Shown one piece after another: positions 16,511 to 24,550 of a stretch of 64,000 bases of DNA. Each line of letters starts with the position of its first letter. The stretch's first letter is position 1. A program made the position numbers and the translations under genes. Origin of the DNA: DATFRX01 sp035630615 (GTDB lineage Bacteria; Actinomycetota; Actinomycetes; Propionibacteriales; Nocardioidaceae). Below the pieces are notes generated by a model. That model saw only the letters and a program-made list of their open reading frames with translations. It searched no databases and had not been told where the DNA came from. The DNA is taken from NCBI GenBank assembly GCA_035630615.1, contig DASQKI010000109.1, positions 3,304-67,303 on the forward strand, in the 5' to 3' direction.

Positions 16511-16748
16511 GCAGGACGAGGTCGACCCGGTCGACGAGCTGTCCTACGAGGCGGCCCGCGACGAGCTGGTCGAGGTCGTACGCCGCCTGGAGGCCGGCGG
16601 CACGTCGCTCGAGGAGTCGCTGACCCTGTGGGAGCGGGGCGAGCGGCTGGCTGCGGTCTGCCAACGCTGGCTCGACGGCGCTCGGGCCCGACTCGAGGCG
16701 GCCACCGCCGACGAGTCCGCGAGCGACGACGATGCCGACGGGTCCTAG
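16503..16748 (+). CDS. xseB: Exodeoxyribonuclease VII small subunit
   Basis: 81 residues, helical: LSYEAARDELVEVVRRLEAGGTSLEESLTLWERGERLAAVCQRWLDGARARLE, the XseB signature. It starts at GTG 16503, inside the end of xseA, implying coupled translation and balanced subunits. The acidic tail (ADESASDDDADGS) is typical. The stop shares CTAG with the convergent DUF4245 gene. Confidence 0.95.
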   Translation: MTEQDEVDPVDELSYEAARDELVEVVRRLEAGGTSLEESLTLWERGERLAAVCQRWLDGARARLEAATADESASDDDADGS

Positions 16749-17293
16749 GCCGGCCGGAGGCTCTGGACGAACGACTCCAGAGCGTCTTGCGACGCCGAAC
16801 CGGTCACCAGCGTCGTCACCCTGTCGGAGCGCCGCACGAGGGTCGTCTCCTCCCGACTGTCGTCGCGGCGCAACTGCCAGTCCGTGCCGTCGATCTGGAC
16901 CGAGCCCACCGGCTCGGTACCCTCCGCGGCTTCATCGACCAGCGTCTCGACGTCGACCGGAGCCTGCTCGAGACCGATGTATTCCTCGTCCGGCGTGAGG
17001 ACACCGAGATGCCATGACTGCTCGTCCGGCACGTAGCGCACACTGGTGGCGCGCCATCCGTCCGGCAGTTGTGGCGGGGCCAGCAGCGGGTAGTCCGCGT
17101 CGCCCCGAGCGGCTTCGGCGGCCGCCGCGTACTCGACCGTCGGGTTCGGCGGCGCGGGGTCGTCGGTCAACACCGCCTGATAGAGCGCGATCGCGCCGAT
17201 GATCGCGAGCACGACCGCGAACGAACGGACCACGTCGGTCCACCGCCACGACATGCCGTATCGCGACGGTCGACCCGACGGGGCTTGGCTCAT
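16745..17293 (-). CDS. DUF4245 family membrane-anchored protein
   Basis: 182 residues: a membrane segment at 22-42 (VVRSFAVVLAIIGAIALYQAVL), then an extracytoplasmic domain with YPLLAPPQLPDGWRATSVRY and a SVQIDGTDWQLRR strand pattern, as in DUF4245. Function unknown; the gene sits by tradition near xseAB and glpX in actinobacteria (Rv1100-like). Divergent from thrE with a 26-base gap. Confidence 0.9.
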   Translation of the reverse strand: MSQAPSGRPSRYGMSWRWTDVVRSFAVVLAIIGAIALYQAVLTDDPAPPNPTVEYAAAAEAARGDADYPLLAPPQLPDGWRATSVRYVPDEQSWHLGVLTPDEEYIGLEQAPVDVETLVDEAAEGTEPVGSVQIDGTDWQLRRDDSREETTLVRRSDRVTTLVTGSASQDALESFVQSLRPA

Positions 17294-17319
17294 GAAGACA
17301 TTGTGGTCAACCTAGAGCG

Positions 17320-18681
17320 GTGGACGAACACCGGGAGGTCTACCGCGCGATCGACCTCGCCCTGCGGATGGGCGAGGTCGTCATGTCGAGCGGTGCCGGC
17401 GCCTCTGACGTCACGGCGACGATGCTCGCCGTCACCAGCGCCTGCGGGCTGCGTGGCTGCACGATCGCGGTCAACTTCACGACGCTCTCGGTTTCCTACC
17501 AGGCCGCGCCCGACGCGCCGCCCGAGACCCACCAGCGCGTCGTGCAATACCGCGGCCACGACTACGCCCAGCTCACCGAGGTCGACCATCTCGTTCGCGA
17601 GCTCGCCCTGGGCCGGGTCGACCGGACGGAGGCGAGCCAGCGGCTCAACGAGGTGACGTCGAGACCACGGCCTTATCCACGCTGGGCCGTGATCGGCTCG
17701 AGCGGCGTCCTCGCCGCCGGGGCGGCCTTCATGCTCGGTGGCGGCCCCCTCCTCGTCGCGGTGACCTTCGTCACCACGGTCTGCATCGACGTCGTCGGCC
17801 GACGGCTGGCCCGGCGTCGGATCCCGGCCTTCTATCAGCAAGTGCTCGGCGCGCTGATCGCCACCGCGGTCGCGCTCGCGCTGCACAAGCTCGACGCGCC
17901 GGTCGAGCCGCAGCTGCTCGTCGCCTCCGGCATCATCCTGCTGCTGTCGGGCGTCGCCCTCGTGGGTGCCGTGCAAGACGCGTTGACCAGTCATTTCGTG
18001 ACCGCGTCGGCGCGCATGTTCGAGGTGCTGCTGCTGACCGGCGGCATCATCGCCGGCATCGGCATCGGACTGACCTTCGGCAACAAGCTCGGCCTCGAGA
18101 TCCACGTCAACTCGACAGGCACGAGCTGGTCCGACCTCCCGACGACGCTGCTGGGTGGCTCGATCGTCGCCGTCGCCTTCGCGTACGGCACGTACACGCC
18201 GATTCGGGCACTGATCCCGATCGGCGTGACCGGCCTGCTCGGCCAGGCGGTCTATCAGACCAGCATCCAGTGGGACATCGGGCCAGCCCTGTCGTCCGGC
18301 GCGGCCGCGCTCGCCGTCGGCATCGTGAGCTACAGCCTGGCCGGCCGGGTACGGGTGCCGCCGCTGGTCGTGATCGTCGCCGGGATCGTGCCCCTGCTGC
18401 CCGGCCTCACGATCTACCAGGGCATGCTGCAATTGCTCAACTCCAGCGACGTCCTCGGCACGCTCGGACTCAGCACGCTGCTGTCGGCCCTCAGCATCGG
18501 GGTCGCCTTGGCCTCCGGCGTGATCCTCGGCGAGTACGTCGCGCAGCCGCTCAAACGCGAGGCTCGTCGACTCGAGACGCGGCTGGCCGGACCCCGTCTG
18601 GTCGGTCCGCTGCGTCCGCTCGCCAATCGGCAGACTCGCCGTGCCGCCCGCCGACGCACCGCCGGGAGCGGCGACGACTGA
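17320..18681 (+). CDS. Threonine/serine exporter ThrE family protein
   Basis: 453 residues. The N-terminal soluble half carries the ThrE motif (ALRMGEVVMSSGAGASDVTATMLAVTSACGL); the C-terminal ten-helix membrane half includes AVIGSSGVLAAGAAFMLGG and IILLLSGVALVGAVQDALT. Both ThrE_1 and ThrE_2 regions are present in one chain. Likely exports threonine and serine. The start is GTG 17320, only 26 bases from the DUF4245 start. Confidence 0.92.
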   Translation: MDEHREVYRAIDLALRMGEVVMSSGAGASDVTATMLAVTSACGLRGCTIAVNFTTLSVSYQAAPDAPPETHQRVVQYRGHDYAQLTEVDHLVRELALGRVDRTEASQRLNEVTSRPRPYPRWAVIGSSGVLAAGAAFMLGGGPLLVAVTFVTTVCIDVVGRRLARRRIPAFYQQVLGALIATAVALALHKLDAPVEPQLLVASGIILLLSGVALVGAVQDALTSHFVTASARMFEVLLLTGGIIAGIGIGLTFGNKLGLEIHVNSTGTSWSDLPTTLLGGSIVAVAFAYGTYTPIRALIPIGVTGLLGQAVYQTSIQWDIGPALSSGAAALAVGIVSYSLAGRVRVPPLVVIVAGIVPLLPGLTIYQGMLQLLNSSDVLGTLGLSTLLSALSIGVALASGVILGEYVAQPLKREARRLETRLAGPRLVGPLRPLANRQTRRAARRRTAGSGDD

Positions 18682-18738
18682 ACCTGGACGATCCGCACAG
18701 GCGAACTCCCCACGCAGACAGCTGACCGTAGCTGCGGA

Positions 18739-18744
18739 TAGGCT
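18739..18744 (+). promoter_or_regulatory. -10 box (leaderless) of the molybdate operon
   Basis: TAGGCT 7 nt before ATG 18752. The short repeat GCTGACCG occurs twice here (18721 and 18742) and may be part of a regulatory site. Confidence 0.45.
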
Positions 18745-18751
18745 GACCGCT

Positions 18752-19165
18752 ATGCCAGCCGAATCCGCGGAGGCCTATCGCCTCGCCGACGCGGCCGAAC
18801 TGCTCGGTGTCAGCGACGACACCGTGCGTCGTTGGGCCGACCAAGGCCGGTTCACGCCGACCCGAACGGAGGCCGGTGCACTCGCGATCGAGGGCCGGGA
18901 TCTGGCGCGGCTCGCGACCGAGCACGCGCACCTCCCCTCGACTGGCGGCGGGCCGCGCCAGATGAGCGCCCGCAACCGGATGCGCGGCATCGTCACCTCG
19001 GTCACCAAGGACACCGTGATGGCGCAGGTCGAAATGTGCTGCGGGCCGTACCGGATCGTGTCGCTGATGAGTAGCGAGGCCGCCGACGACCTCGGGCTCG
19101 AGCCCGGTCGGGTGGCGACCGCCAGCGTCAAAGCCACCAACGTCGTCGTGGAGGTACCTACATGA
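18752..19165 (+). CDS. HTH-TOBE molybdate-responsive regulator
   Basis: 137 residues. An excisionase/MerR-like helix-turn-helix (residues 9-52, AYRLADAAELLGVSDDTVRRWADQGRF) is joined to a single TOBE/Mop domain (residues ~70-137, RNRMRGIVTSVTKDTVMAQVEM...TASVKATNVVVEV). TOBE domains bind molybdate or tungstate. The first gene of the mod operon, overlapping modA by ATGA, so it is most likely the operon's oxyanion sensor, as an alternative to classical ModE. CCG residues (MCCGPYR) replace the usual segment in the middle of the domain. Confidence 0.85.
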   Translation: MPAESAEAYRLADAAELLGVSDDTVRRWADQGRFTPTRTEAGALAIEGRDLARLATEHAHLPSTGGGPRQMSARNRMRGIVTSVTKDTVMAQVEMCCGPYRIVSLMSSEAADDLGLEPGRVATASVKATNVVVEVPT

Positions 19166-20013
19166 GTGGCGCCACCAAGTCGCCGAGTGGCGCACCGTCG
19201 TCGCGCGAGACCGCTCCGCGCGACGAGCGTGCGCCACTCGCGGGTCGACCGAGGTGCGCCACGATCGCGATCGCGGCCGTCGCCGTACTCGGGTTGTCGC
19301 TCACCTCGTGCGGCGGCTCCGACGATGACGACGAGACGACCGAGCTGATGGTGCTGGCGGCGTCGTCGCTGACGACCGCGTTCGACGAACTCGAGACGAC
19401 CTACGAGGACGAGCATCCCGACGTCGACGTCAAGCTGTCCTACGACTCGTCAGCCATCCTCGTCGAGCAGGTCATCTCGGGCGCACCGGCCGACGTACTC
19501 GCCACCGCTGACACCGACACCATGGCGGACGCTGTCGACGCCGACATGATCGACGGCGAGCCGACGATCTTCGCCCGCAACACGATGCTGATCGCCACGC
19601 CGCCCGGCAATCCCGCCGGCATCCAGGACGTCACCGACCTCACCGACGCCACCGTCGCAGTCTGCGTCCCGGAGGCACCGTGCGGTGCGGCGACGCAGAA
19701 GCTCTTCGACCTCAACAACCTCGACGTGCAGCCGGCCACGGAGGAAGACAACGTGTCGTCGGTGCTCACCAAGGTGACCAGCGGCGAGGTCGACGCCGGC
19801 ATCGTCTATGTCACCGACGCGCAGGCAGCGGGCGATGACGTCGACACGGCCGAGATCACGCACGCCGACGAGGTGATCAACGACGACCCGATCGCAATCA
19901 TCGCCGGCTCCGACAATTCCGACGCCGCACAAGACTGGGTCGACCTCGTCCTGTCGTCCGATGGCCAGCAGACCCTCGCCGACCTCGGCTTCCGTACGGT
20001 GTCGTCGGGCTGA
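19162..20013 (+). CDS. modA: Molybdate ABC transporter substrate-binding lipoprotein
   Basis: 283 residues. A lipoprotein signal with lipobox LTSC (Cys50) precedes the ModA fold: LMVLAASSLTTAFDELE, SYDSSAILVEQVISGAPADVLATAD, and the late DPIAIIAGSDNSDAAQDWVD. It captures molybdate/tungstate for ModBC. The 31 residues before the signal are unusual; residues 8-27 are encoded by a palindromic element (19184-19240). No in-frame ATG or GTG exists after it, so 19162 stands as the start. Confidence 0.92.
   Translation: MSGATKSPSGAPSSRETAPRDERAPLAGRPRCATIAIAAVAVLGLSLTSCGGSDDDDETTELMVLAASSLTTAFDELETTYEDEHPDVDVKLSYDSSAILVEQVISGAPADVLATADTDTMADAVDADMIDGEPTIFARNTMLIATPPGNPAGIQDVTDLTDATVAVCVPEAPCGAATQKLFDLNNLDVQPATEEDNVSSVLTKVTSGEVDAGIVYVTDAQAAGDDVDTAEITHADEVINDDPIAIIAGSDNSDAAQDWVDLVLSSDGQQTLADLGFRTVSSG
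19184..19240. repeat. Palindromic element, family C copy 1, inside modA
   Basis: Arms 19184-19207 and 19217-19240 match at 22 of 24 positions with a 9-base loop; the outer sequence is CGAGTGGCGCAC. It is 57 bp, a multiple of 3, and lies in frame at the 5' end of modA. The homologous copy is at 32026-32088. Confidence 0.88.
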
Positions 20014-20843
20014 TGCGGAGGCCCGGCCGGCGCCGGCGTCCGGCCACGGGCGCTGCCGTCGGACGCGTGCCGGCCCTCATCGTGATCCCGGCCGCCTGCG
20101 CGCTCGCCCTGTTGGTGCTGCCGCTGATCGGCCTGCTGGCCCGGGCTCCGTGGACCGACCTCACCGAGCGACTGACGAGCGACAGCGTCACCACCGCACT
20201 CCGGCTGAGCCTGACGACCGCGACCATCGCGATGCTGGCGTGCCTCGTGCTCGGCGTCCCGCTGGCCTGGCTCCTGGCCCGCTCGAACTTCCGTGGTCGG
20301 CGACTGGTCCGCGCCCTCGTGACGGTCCCGCTGGTGCTTCCGCCGGTCGTCGGCGGGATCGCACTGCTCGCGACGTTCGGTCGGACCGGTGTCGTCGGCG
20401 AGCCACTGTTCGATGTGTTCGGCTGGCAGGTGACCTTCACGACCACCGCCGTCGTCGTTGCCCAGACCTTCGTCGCGCTGCCCTTCCTGGTGCTCGCGGT
20501 CGAGGGCGCCGTGCGATCGGCGGATGCGCGCTACGACGAGGTCGCGGCGAGTCTCGGCGCGAGCCGATGGTGGACGTTCCTGCGCGTGACACTGCCGCTT
20601 GCCGGACCCGGCATCGCGAGCGGGGCCGTGCTCGCCTGGGCGCGGGCGCTCGGCGAATTCGGCGCCACGATCACCTTCGCCGGCAGCCTCGAAGGCGAAA
20701 CTCGGACCATGCCGCTGGAGGTTTACAAGACGTACCAGACCGACGCGCCCGGCGCGATCGTCGTCAGCCTGGTGCTTCTCGTGGTCAGCATCGGTGTGCT
20801 AGCGGCCATGCGCGAACGCTGGCTCGGCGGAGTCGCCGCGTGA
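20013..20843 (+). CDS. modB: Molybdate ABC transporter permease
   Basis: 276 residues with six membrane helices. The permease signature EVAASLGASRWWTFLRVTLPLAGPGIASG (the EAA loop, near residue 180) is intact, and LGEFGATITFAGSLEGETRTMPLEVY is typical of ModB. Start and modA stop overlap (TGATG). It forms the channel with ModC and receives oxyanion from ModA. Confidence 0.95.
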   Translation: MRRPGRRRRPATGAAVGRVPALIVIPAACALALLVLPLIGLLARAPWTDLTERLTSDSVTTALRLSLTTATIAMLACLVLGVPLAWLLARSNFRGRRLVRALVTVPLVLPPVVGGIALLATFGRTGVVGEPLFDVFGWQVTFTTTAVVVAQTFVALPFLVLAVEGAVRSADARYDEVAASLGASRWWTFLRVTLPLAGPGIASGAVLAWARALGEFGATITFAGSLEGETRTMPLEVYKTYQTDAPGAIVVSLVLLVVSIGVLAAMRERWLGGVAA

Positions 20844-21982
20844 GTCCGGCCCTCCCCGACGTCGGGACCGATGCCGAACTCGATGCCGGCCTCGACGCGG
20901 ACCTCGTCGTGCTGCGTGGCGCGTTCGAGGTGCGGGCTGCCTTGCGGACACCTCCCGATCGGGTGGTGGCGCTGCTCGGCCCGAACGGAGCGGGCAAGTC
21001 GAGCCTGCTGCGCGCCGTCAGCGGACTGACGCCGCTGTCGGAGGGGTACGTGCGGCTCGATGGCCGAGTGTTGGACGAACCATCGTCGGGAGTACGCATC
21101 GCCGCCGCGGCGCGAGGGATCGGCACCGTCTTTCAGGACGGGCTGCTATTTCCGCATCTGTCGGTGCTCGACAACGTGGCATTCGGGCCACGGCACTCGG
21201 GCCGGTCAGGGGGCGGTGGGGTCGGCGGCCGGGATCGGGGCGGCCGCCGGACCCGCCGCGCGGCCCGCGCCGTTGCCGCCGACTGGCTGGCCCGCACCGA
21301 GCTGGCCGAGTTCGCCGATCGGAAGCCGGCGGCGCTTTCGGGCGGACAGCGACAGCGGGTCGCGATCACCAGGGCTCTCGCGACCGACCCCCGACTGCTG
21401 CTGCTCGACGAACCCCTGTCGGCCCTCGACGCGTCGGCCTCCGTGGCCGTTCGGAGCTTCCTGCGTCGCCATCTCACCGAGGTGCGCGCCCCGACGGTAC
21501 TCGTCACGCACCACGCGATCGACGCCCTCGTCCTGGCCGACGAGGTGGTCGTGATCGAAGGCGGCACGGTCGTCCAGCGTGGCAGTCCGGACGATGTCGC
21601 CCGCCGACCGCGGAGCAGCCACGTCGCCGCGTTGATGGGATTGAACCTGCTCCGCGGTCGAGCCGACGGCGCCGTCGTGCGCCTCCATGACGACACCGTC
21701 CTCGTCCCGACGGCACCGGTGAGCGGCGACGTCTACGCCAGCTTCCGGCCCAGTGCGGTCACGCTGCACACGTCACGGCCGCACGCGAGTGCCCGCAACA
21801 CCTGGCCAGGCCACGTCGACGGCATCGCGCCGCATGGCGACGTGTTGCGCCTGCATCTCACCGGGCCTGTCCCGCTGCTCGCCGATGTCACGCCCGCGGC
21901 CCTCGCCGAGCTCGACGTCCACGAGGGCGATCGAGTCTGGGCCGCGGTCAAGGCGACCGAGGTCGACATCTATCCCGCATGA
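20840..21982 (+). CDS. modC: Molybdate ABC transporter ATP-binding protein
   Basis: 380 residues: Walker A GPNGAGKSS (47-55), Q-loop TVFQDG, signature LSGGQRQR, Walker B LLLLDEPLSALDA, His switch TVLVTHH, then a C-terminal TOBE domain (ASFRPSAVTLHT to the end). GTG 20840 overlaps the modB stop. Oddity: a ~25-residue Gly/Arg-rich insertion (residues 117-141) in the helical domain before the signature. Confidence 0.93.
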   Translation: MSPALPDVGTDAELDAGLDADLVVLRGAFEVRAALRTPPDRVVALLGPNGAGKSSLLRAVSGLTPLSEGYVRLDGRVLDEPSSGVRIAAAARGIGTVFQDGLLFPHLSVLDNVAFGPRHSGRSGGGGVGGRDRGGRRTRRAARAVAADWLARTELAEFADRKPAALSGGQRQRVAITRALATDPRLLLLDEPLSALDASASVAVRSFLRRHLTEVRAPTVLVTHHAIDALVLADEVVVIEGGTVVQRGSPDDVARRPRSSHVAALMGLNLLRGRADGAVVRLHDDTVLVPTAPVSGDVYASFRPSAVTLHTSRPHASARNTWPGHVDGIAPHGDVLRLHLTGPVPLLADVTPAALAELDVHEGDRVWAAVKATEVDIYPA

Positions 21983-21999
21983 GTCGGCCCTCGGACCGA

Positions 22000-22005
22000 T
22001 AGGGT
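22000..22005 (+). promoter_or_regulatory. -10 box (leaderless) of the DUF2510 gene
   Basis: TAGGGT 7 nt before GTG 22013. It overlaps the upstream GTG at 22004, arguing for the start at 22013. Confidence 0.5.
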
Positions 22006-22012
22006 GCCGCTC

Positions 22013-22996
22013 GTGGCCCGCAAGCCCGGATGGTACGACGATCCCGAAGGACTGCCGGGTGTATACCGGTGGTGGGACGGCCAGCGGTGGACCGTCGACA
22101 TCACCACCGACCCCGAGACCGCTCGGGCCGGCGACGATCCGTCGACGCTCGCGTTCGTCGAGTCCTCCGCCTCGGCGTCCACGGACCCGACCGGAACGAT
22201 GCCGGTGCCCTCGGCGGAACCGGTCGTCGCGGACCGGATCGAGCCGTCGGGCAGCGTCCCGCGTACGTCAGACGCCCCGACCGCCAAGACGTCCAGCGGC
22301 TCGACGTACGGCGGACCCGTCGCCCTCACGGTCGTCATCGTCTTGACCGTCGCCGGCATCACCGCGAGCATCGCCTCGTCCATCGTCGACTCGGTCCCCG
22401 ATAGTGACGACGCCGGATCATCGGGCGTCGGCGTGCCCGATTTCGACCTCGACGACATCCCTCGCGGAGCCGGAGCCGACGGTCGCTACGACGGCGGCGG
22501 ACTCACCTACGACGCGATTCGCGGCCGCTGGACCCGGTCGCTGATGATCGGCGGCGTACCAATGAACGACCTCGACGGTGAGGAGACGGTCGTAGCGGAG
22601 TCGGCGCGTGGCGGCGCGCAGTACGCCTACGTCTGGCTCGGCTCGGTCGAGTCCGCGCTCGTCGACGACGATCTCGAGACGACGGCGGGCAGCTTCGCCG
22701 ATCGCTTCGCCCGGATCGGCTATCCCGCCGACGCTCGGCTCGACGACTCGGCGACGGAGGAGTCGATCAGGGTCGGTGGAGCCGACGCCGCCCGGCTGAC
22801 CCGGCACTACGCGTACGACGTGCCGGGCACACCGATCACCGGTGAGGAGCTGATCGTCGTGGTGGTCGACACCGGCGACGCGCCGGCGGTGTGGATCGCG
22901 AGCGTGCCCGACGGGTTCCCGGCGGTTCGCCGGCAGGCACATCAGGCGATGGAATCGCTGCGGCTCGGCCGACCCACGGGCGAACCGGTCAGGTAG
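22013..22996 (+). CDS. DUF2510 domain membrane protein
   Basis: 327 residues. An N-terminal DUF2510 motif (residues 3-27, KPGWYDDPEGLPGVYRWWDGQRW) is followed by a low-complexity linker, a membrane helix near residues 100-123 (ALTVVIVLTVAGITASIASSI) and an extracellular domain of ~190 residues with no recognised family. The same layout occurs in many actinobacterial cell-envelope proteins. Overlaps the convergent GNAT gene by 8 bases. Confidence 0.85.
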   Translation: MARKPGWYDDPEGLPGVYRWWDGQRWTVDITTDPETARAGDDPSTLAFVESSASASTDPTGTMPVPSAEPVVADRIEPSGSVPRTSDAPTAKTSSGSTYGGPVALTVVIVLTVAGITASIASSIVDSVPDSDDAGSSGVGVPDFDLDDIPRGAGADGRYDGGGLTYDAIRGRWTRSLMIGGVPMNDLDGEETVVAESARGGAQYAYVWLGSVESALVDDDLETTAGSFADRFARIGYPADARLDDSATEESIRVGGADAARLTRHYAYDVPGTPITGEELIVVVVDTGDAPAVWIASVPDGFPAVRRQAHQAMESLRLGRPTGEPVR

Positions 22997-23519
22997 TGAA
23001 GCGGATCCAGGTGTCCGGCGGACGGCCCTCGATCGGTTCGTCGTCCTCGATCGTCCAGGCATCGCCGACGACGTCGGACGCCAGTTGGGACCAGAATCGC
23101 TCGACGCCCGGGTTGTAGCGCTGGAAGGCGATCCCCCACGGTCCGTCAAACGTCGCGATCGTCAATCGGGCCGCCTCGCGGCCGACCCCGGTGCGCCGCA
23201 ACGCCCGTACGACGAAGAAGTCGTTGATCGTCATGGCGCCGTCGTCCATCGAACTGGTCATGACGAACCCGCCGAGGCCGCCGGCAGCCGTGATCAGCCA
23301 GGCCCGACGATCGGGATCGACGCCGGTCCGAAACTCGTCGAGGTCACGATTGTTGAAGGTGCCGTCGGCGTTGGGCAGCAGTCCGTACGACTCGGACAGG
23401 TCGTGCCGGTAGAGCTGTCCGAGGTTTTCGAGAACGGCCCGGTCGGAGCGGGCAGCGGGGACGAGCGCGACCGGCGCGGATGCGGGACGGGCGGGTCGCA
23501 GCGGGACATCGGTAGTCAC
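22989..23519 (-). CDS. GNAT family N-acetyltransferase
   Basis: 176 residues. GNAT landmarks: GGFVMTSSMDDGAMTINDFFVVRALRRTGVGREAARLTIATFDGPWGIAFQRYNPGVERFW, with acetyl-CoA motif RRTGVGREA. The VERFW ending followed by a final strand is typical of the predicted-acetyltransferase COG5628 type. Divergent from the MarR-GNAT gene with 63 bases between; start GTG 23519. Confidence 0.87.
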   Translation of the reverse strand: MTTDVPLRPARPASAPVALVPAARSDRAVLENLGQLYRHDLSESYGLLPNADGTFNNRDLDEFRTGVDPDRRAWLITAAGGLGGFVMTSSMDDGAMTINDFFVVRALRRTGVGREAARLTIATFDGPWGIAFQRYNPGVERFWSQLASDVVGDAWTIEDDEPIEGRPPDTWIRFTT

Positions 23520-23564
23520 CAGAGCAGTCTGCCAGCACCGCTGCGTTGGACGCCGACCGGATTA

Positions 23565-23580
23565 TCTGACTAGAGTCAGA
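23565..23580. promoter_or_regulatory. Palindromic operator and -10 of the MarR-GNAT gene
   Basis: TCTGACT-AG-AGTCAGA, a perfect inverted repeat ending 2 nt before ATG 23583. It overlaps the likely -10 (TAGAGT, 23571-23576; -35 TTGGAC at 23546). Binding of a MarR dimer here would block a leaderless promoter. Confidence 0.65.
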
Positions 23581-23582
23581 CA

Positions 23583-24473
23583 ATGGCGACCGATCAGGTG
23601 GCGCAGGTGCGTCGGTTCAACCGGCTCGTGACCCAACGCGTCGGAGCGCTCGACGATCACTACCTCGCACGAGACCGTCCGCTCGGCGAGGCGAGGCTGC
23701 TCTGGGAGATCGGCGTCGACGGCTGCGACGTGCGCACGCTGCGCTCCCGACTCGCGCTCGACTCCGGCTATCTCAGTCGGCTCCTCCGGTCGTTGGAGTC
23801 GGCTGGGCTCGTAACGGTCGGGGCGGGCGCTCACGACAAGCGGGTACGCACGGCGCGGCTGACTCCATCGGGCGCGGCCGAGCGGGCCGTACTCGACCGC
23901 CGCAGCGACGAGCTCGCAACGTCGCTGCTCGATCCGCTCGACGAAACGCAGCAGGGTCAGTTGGTCGCGTCGATGGCGACCGTCTCGCGGCTGCTCACCG
24001 CGGGAGCCATGACGTATGCGGTCGCCGATCCGTCGACGCCGCCGGCGCAGCACTGCCTGCGCGAATACTTCGCCGAGCTCGACCGGCGCTTCGACGTCGG
24101 CTTCGATCCGGTCCGGAGCACCGTCCCCGATGCGGCGGCCTTCGTCCCCCCGAGCGGCGCTCTGGTCGTGGCATCACTGTGGTCGGAACCACTCGGCTGC
24201 GGCGGGCTGCTCTGGCAGGAGGACGGCTCGGCATACATCAAGCGGATGTGGATCGACCCGTCGGCGCGCGGGCTCGGCATCGGCCGCCGCCTGCTGTCGG
24301 AGCTCGAGGCGCTGGCCGCCCGACACGGGTGTGAGACCGTCCGGCTCGAGACCAACCGCAGCCTGACCGAGGCGATCGGGCTATATCGGTCGGCGGGATA
24401 CGTCGAGGTCGAGCCGTTCAACGACGAGCCGTACGCCCATCACTGGTTCGCCAAGCGGCTGCGACCGGCCTGA
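23583..24473 (+). CDS. MarR regulator fused to GNAT acetyltransferase
   Basis: 296 residues. N-terminal MarR winged helix (residues ~5-145, DGCDVRTLRSRLALDSGYLSRLLRSLESAGLVTVGAGAHDKRVRTARLT), C-terminal GNAT domain (residues ~155-296) with acetyl-CoA motif ARGLGIGRRLL and late KRMWIDP, AGYVEVEPF. This fusion is a known actinobacterial architecture with unknown acetyl acceptor. A perfect palindrome overlaps its promoter, pointing to autoregulation. Confidence 0.92.
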   Translation: MATDQVAQVRRFNRLVTQRVGALDDHYLARDRPLGEARLLWEIGVDGCDVRTLRSRLALDSGYLSRLLRSLESAGLVTVGAGAHDKRVRTARLTPSGAAERAVLDRRSDELATSLLDPLDETQQGQLVASMATVSRLLTAGAMTYAVADPSTPPAQHCLREYFAELDRRFDVGFDPVRSTVPDAAAFVPPSGALVVASLWSEPLGCGGLLWQEDGSAYIKRMWIDPSARGLGIGRRLLSELEALAARHGCETVRLETNRSLTEAIGLYRSAGYVEVEPFNDEPYAHHWFAKRLRPA

Positions 24474-24550
24474 ATCGCCGCCGATCCCGTTCGACCCGAC
24501 CGCCCACGGGTACGATCCGTGCAAGCCTCCAGCGTCGAAGGGTTCGAACG

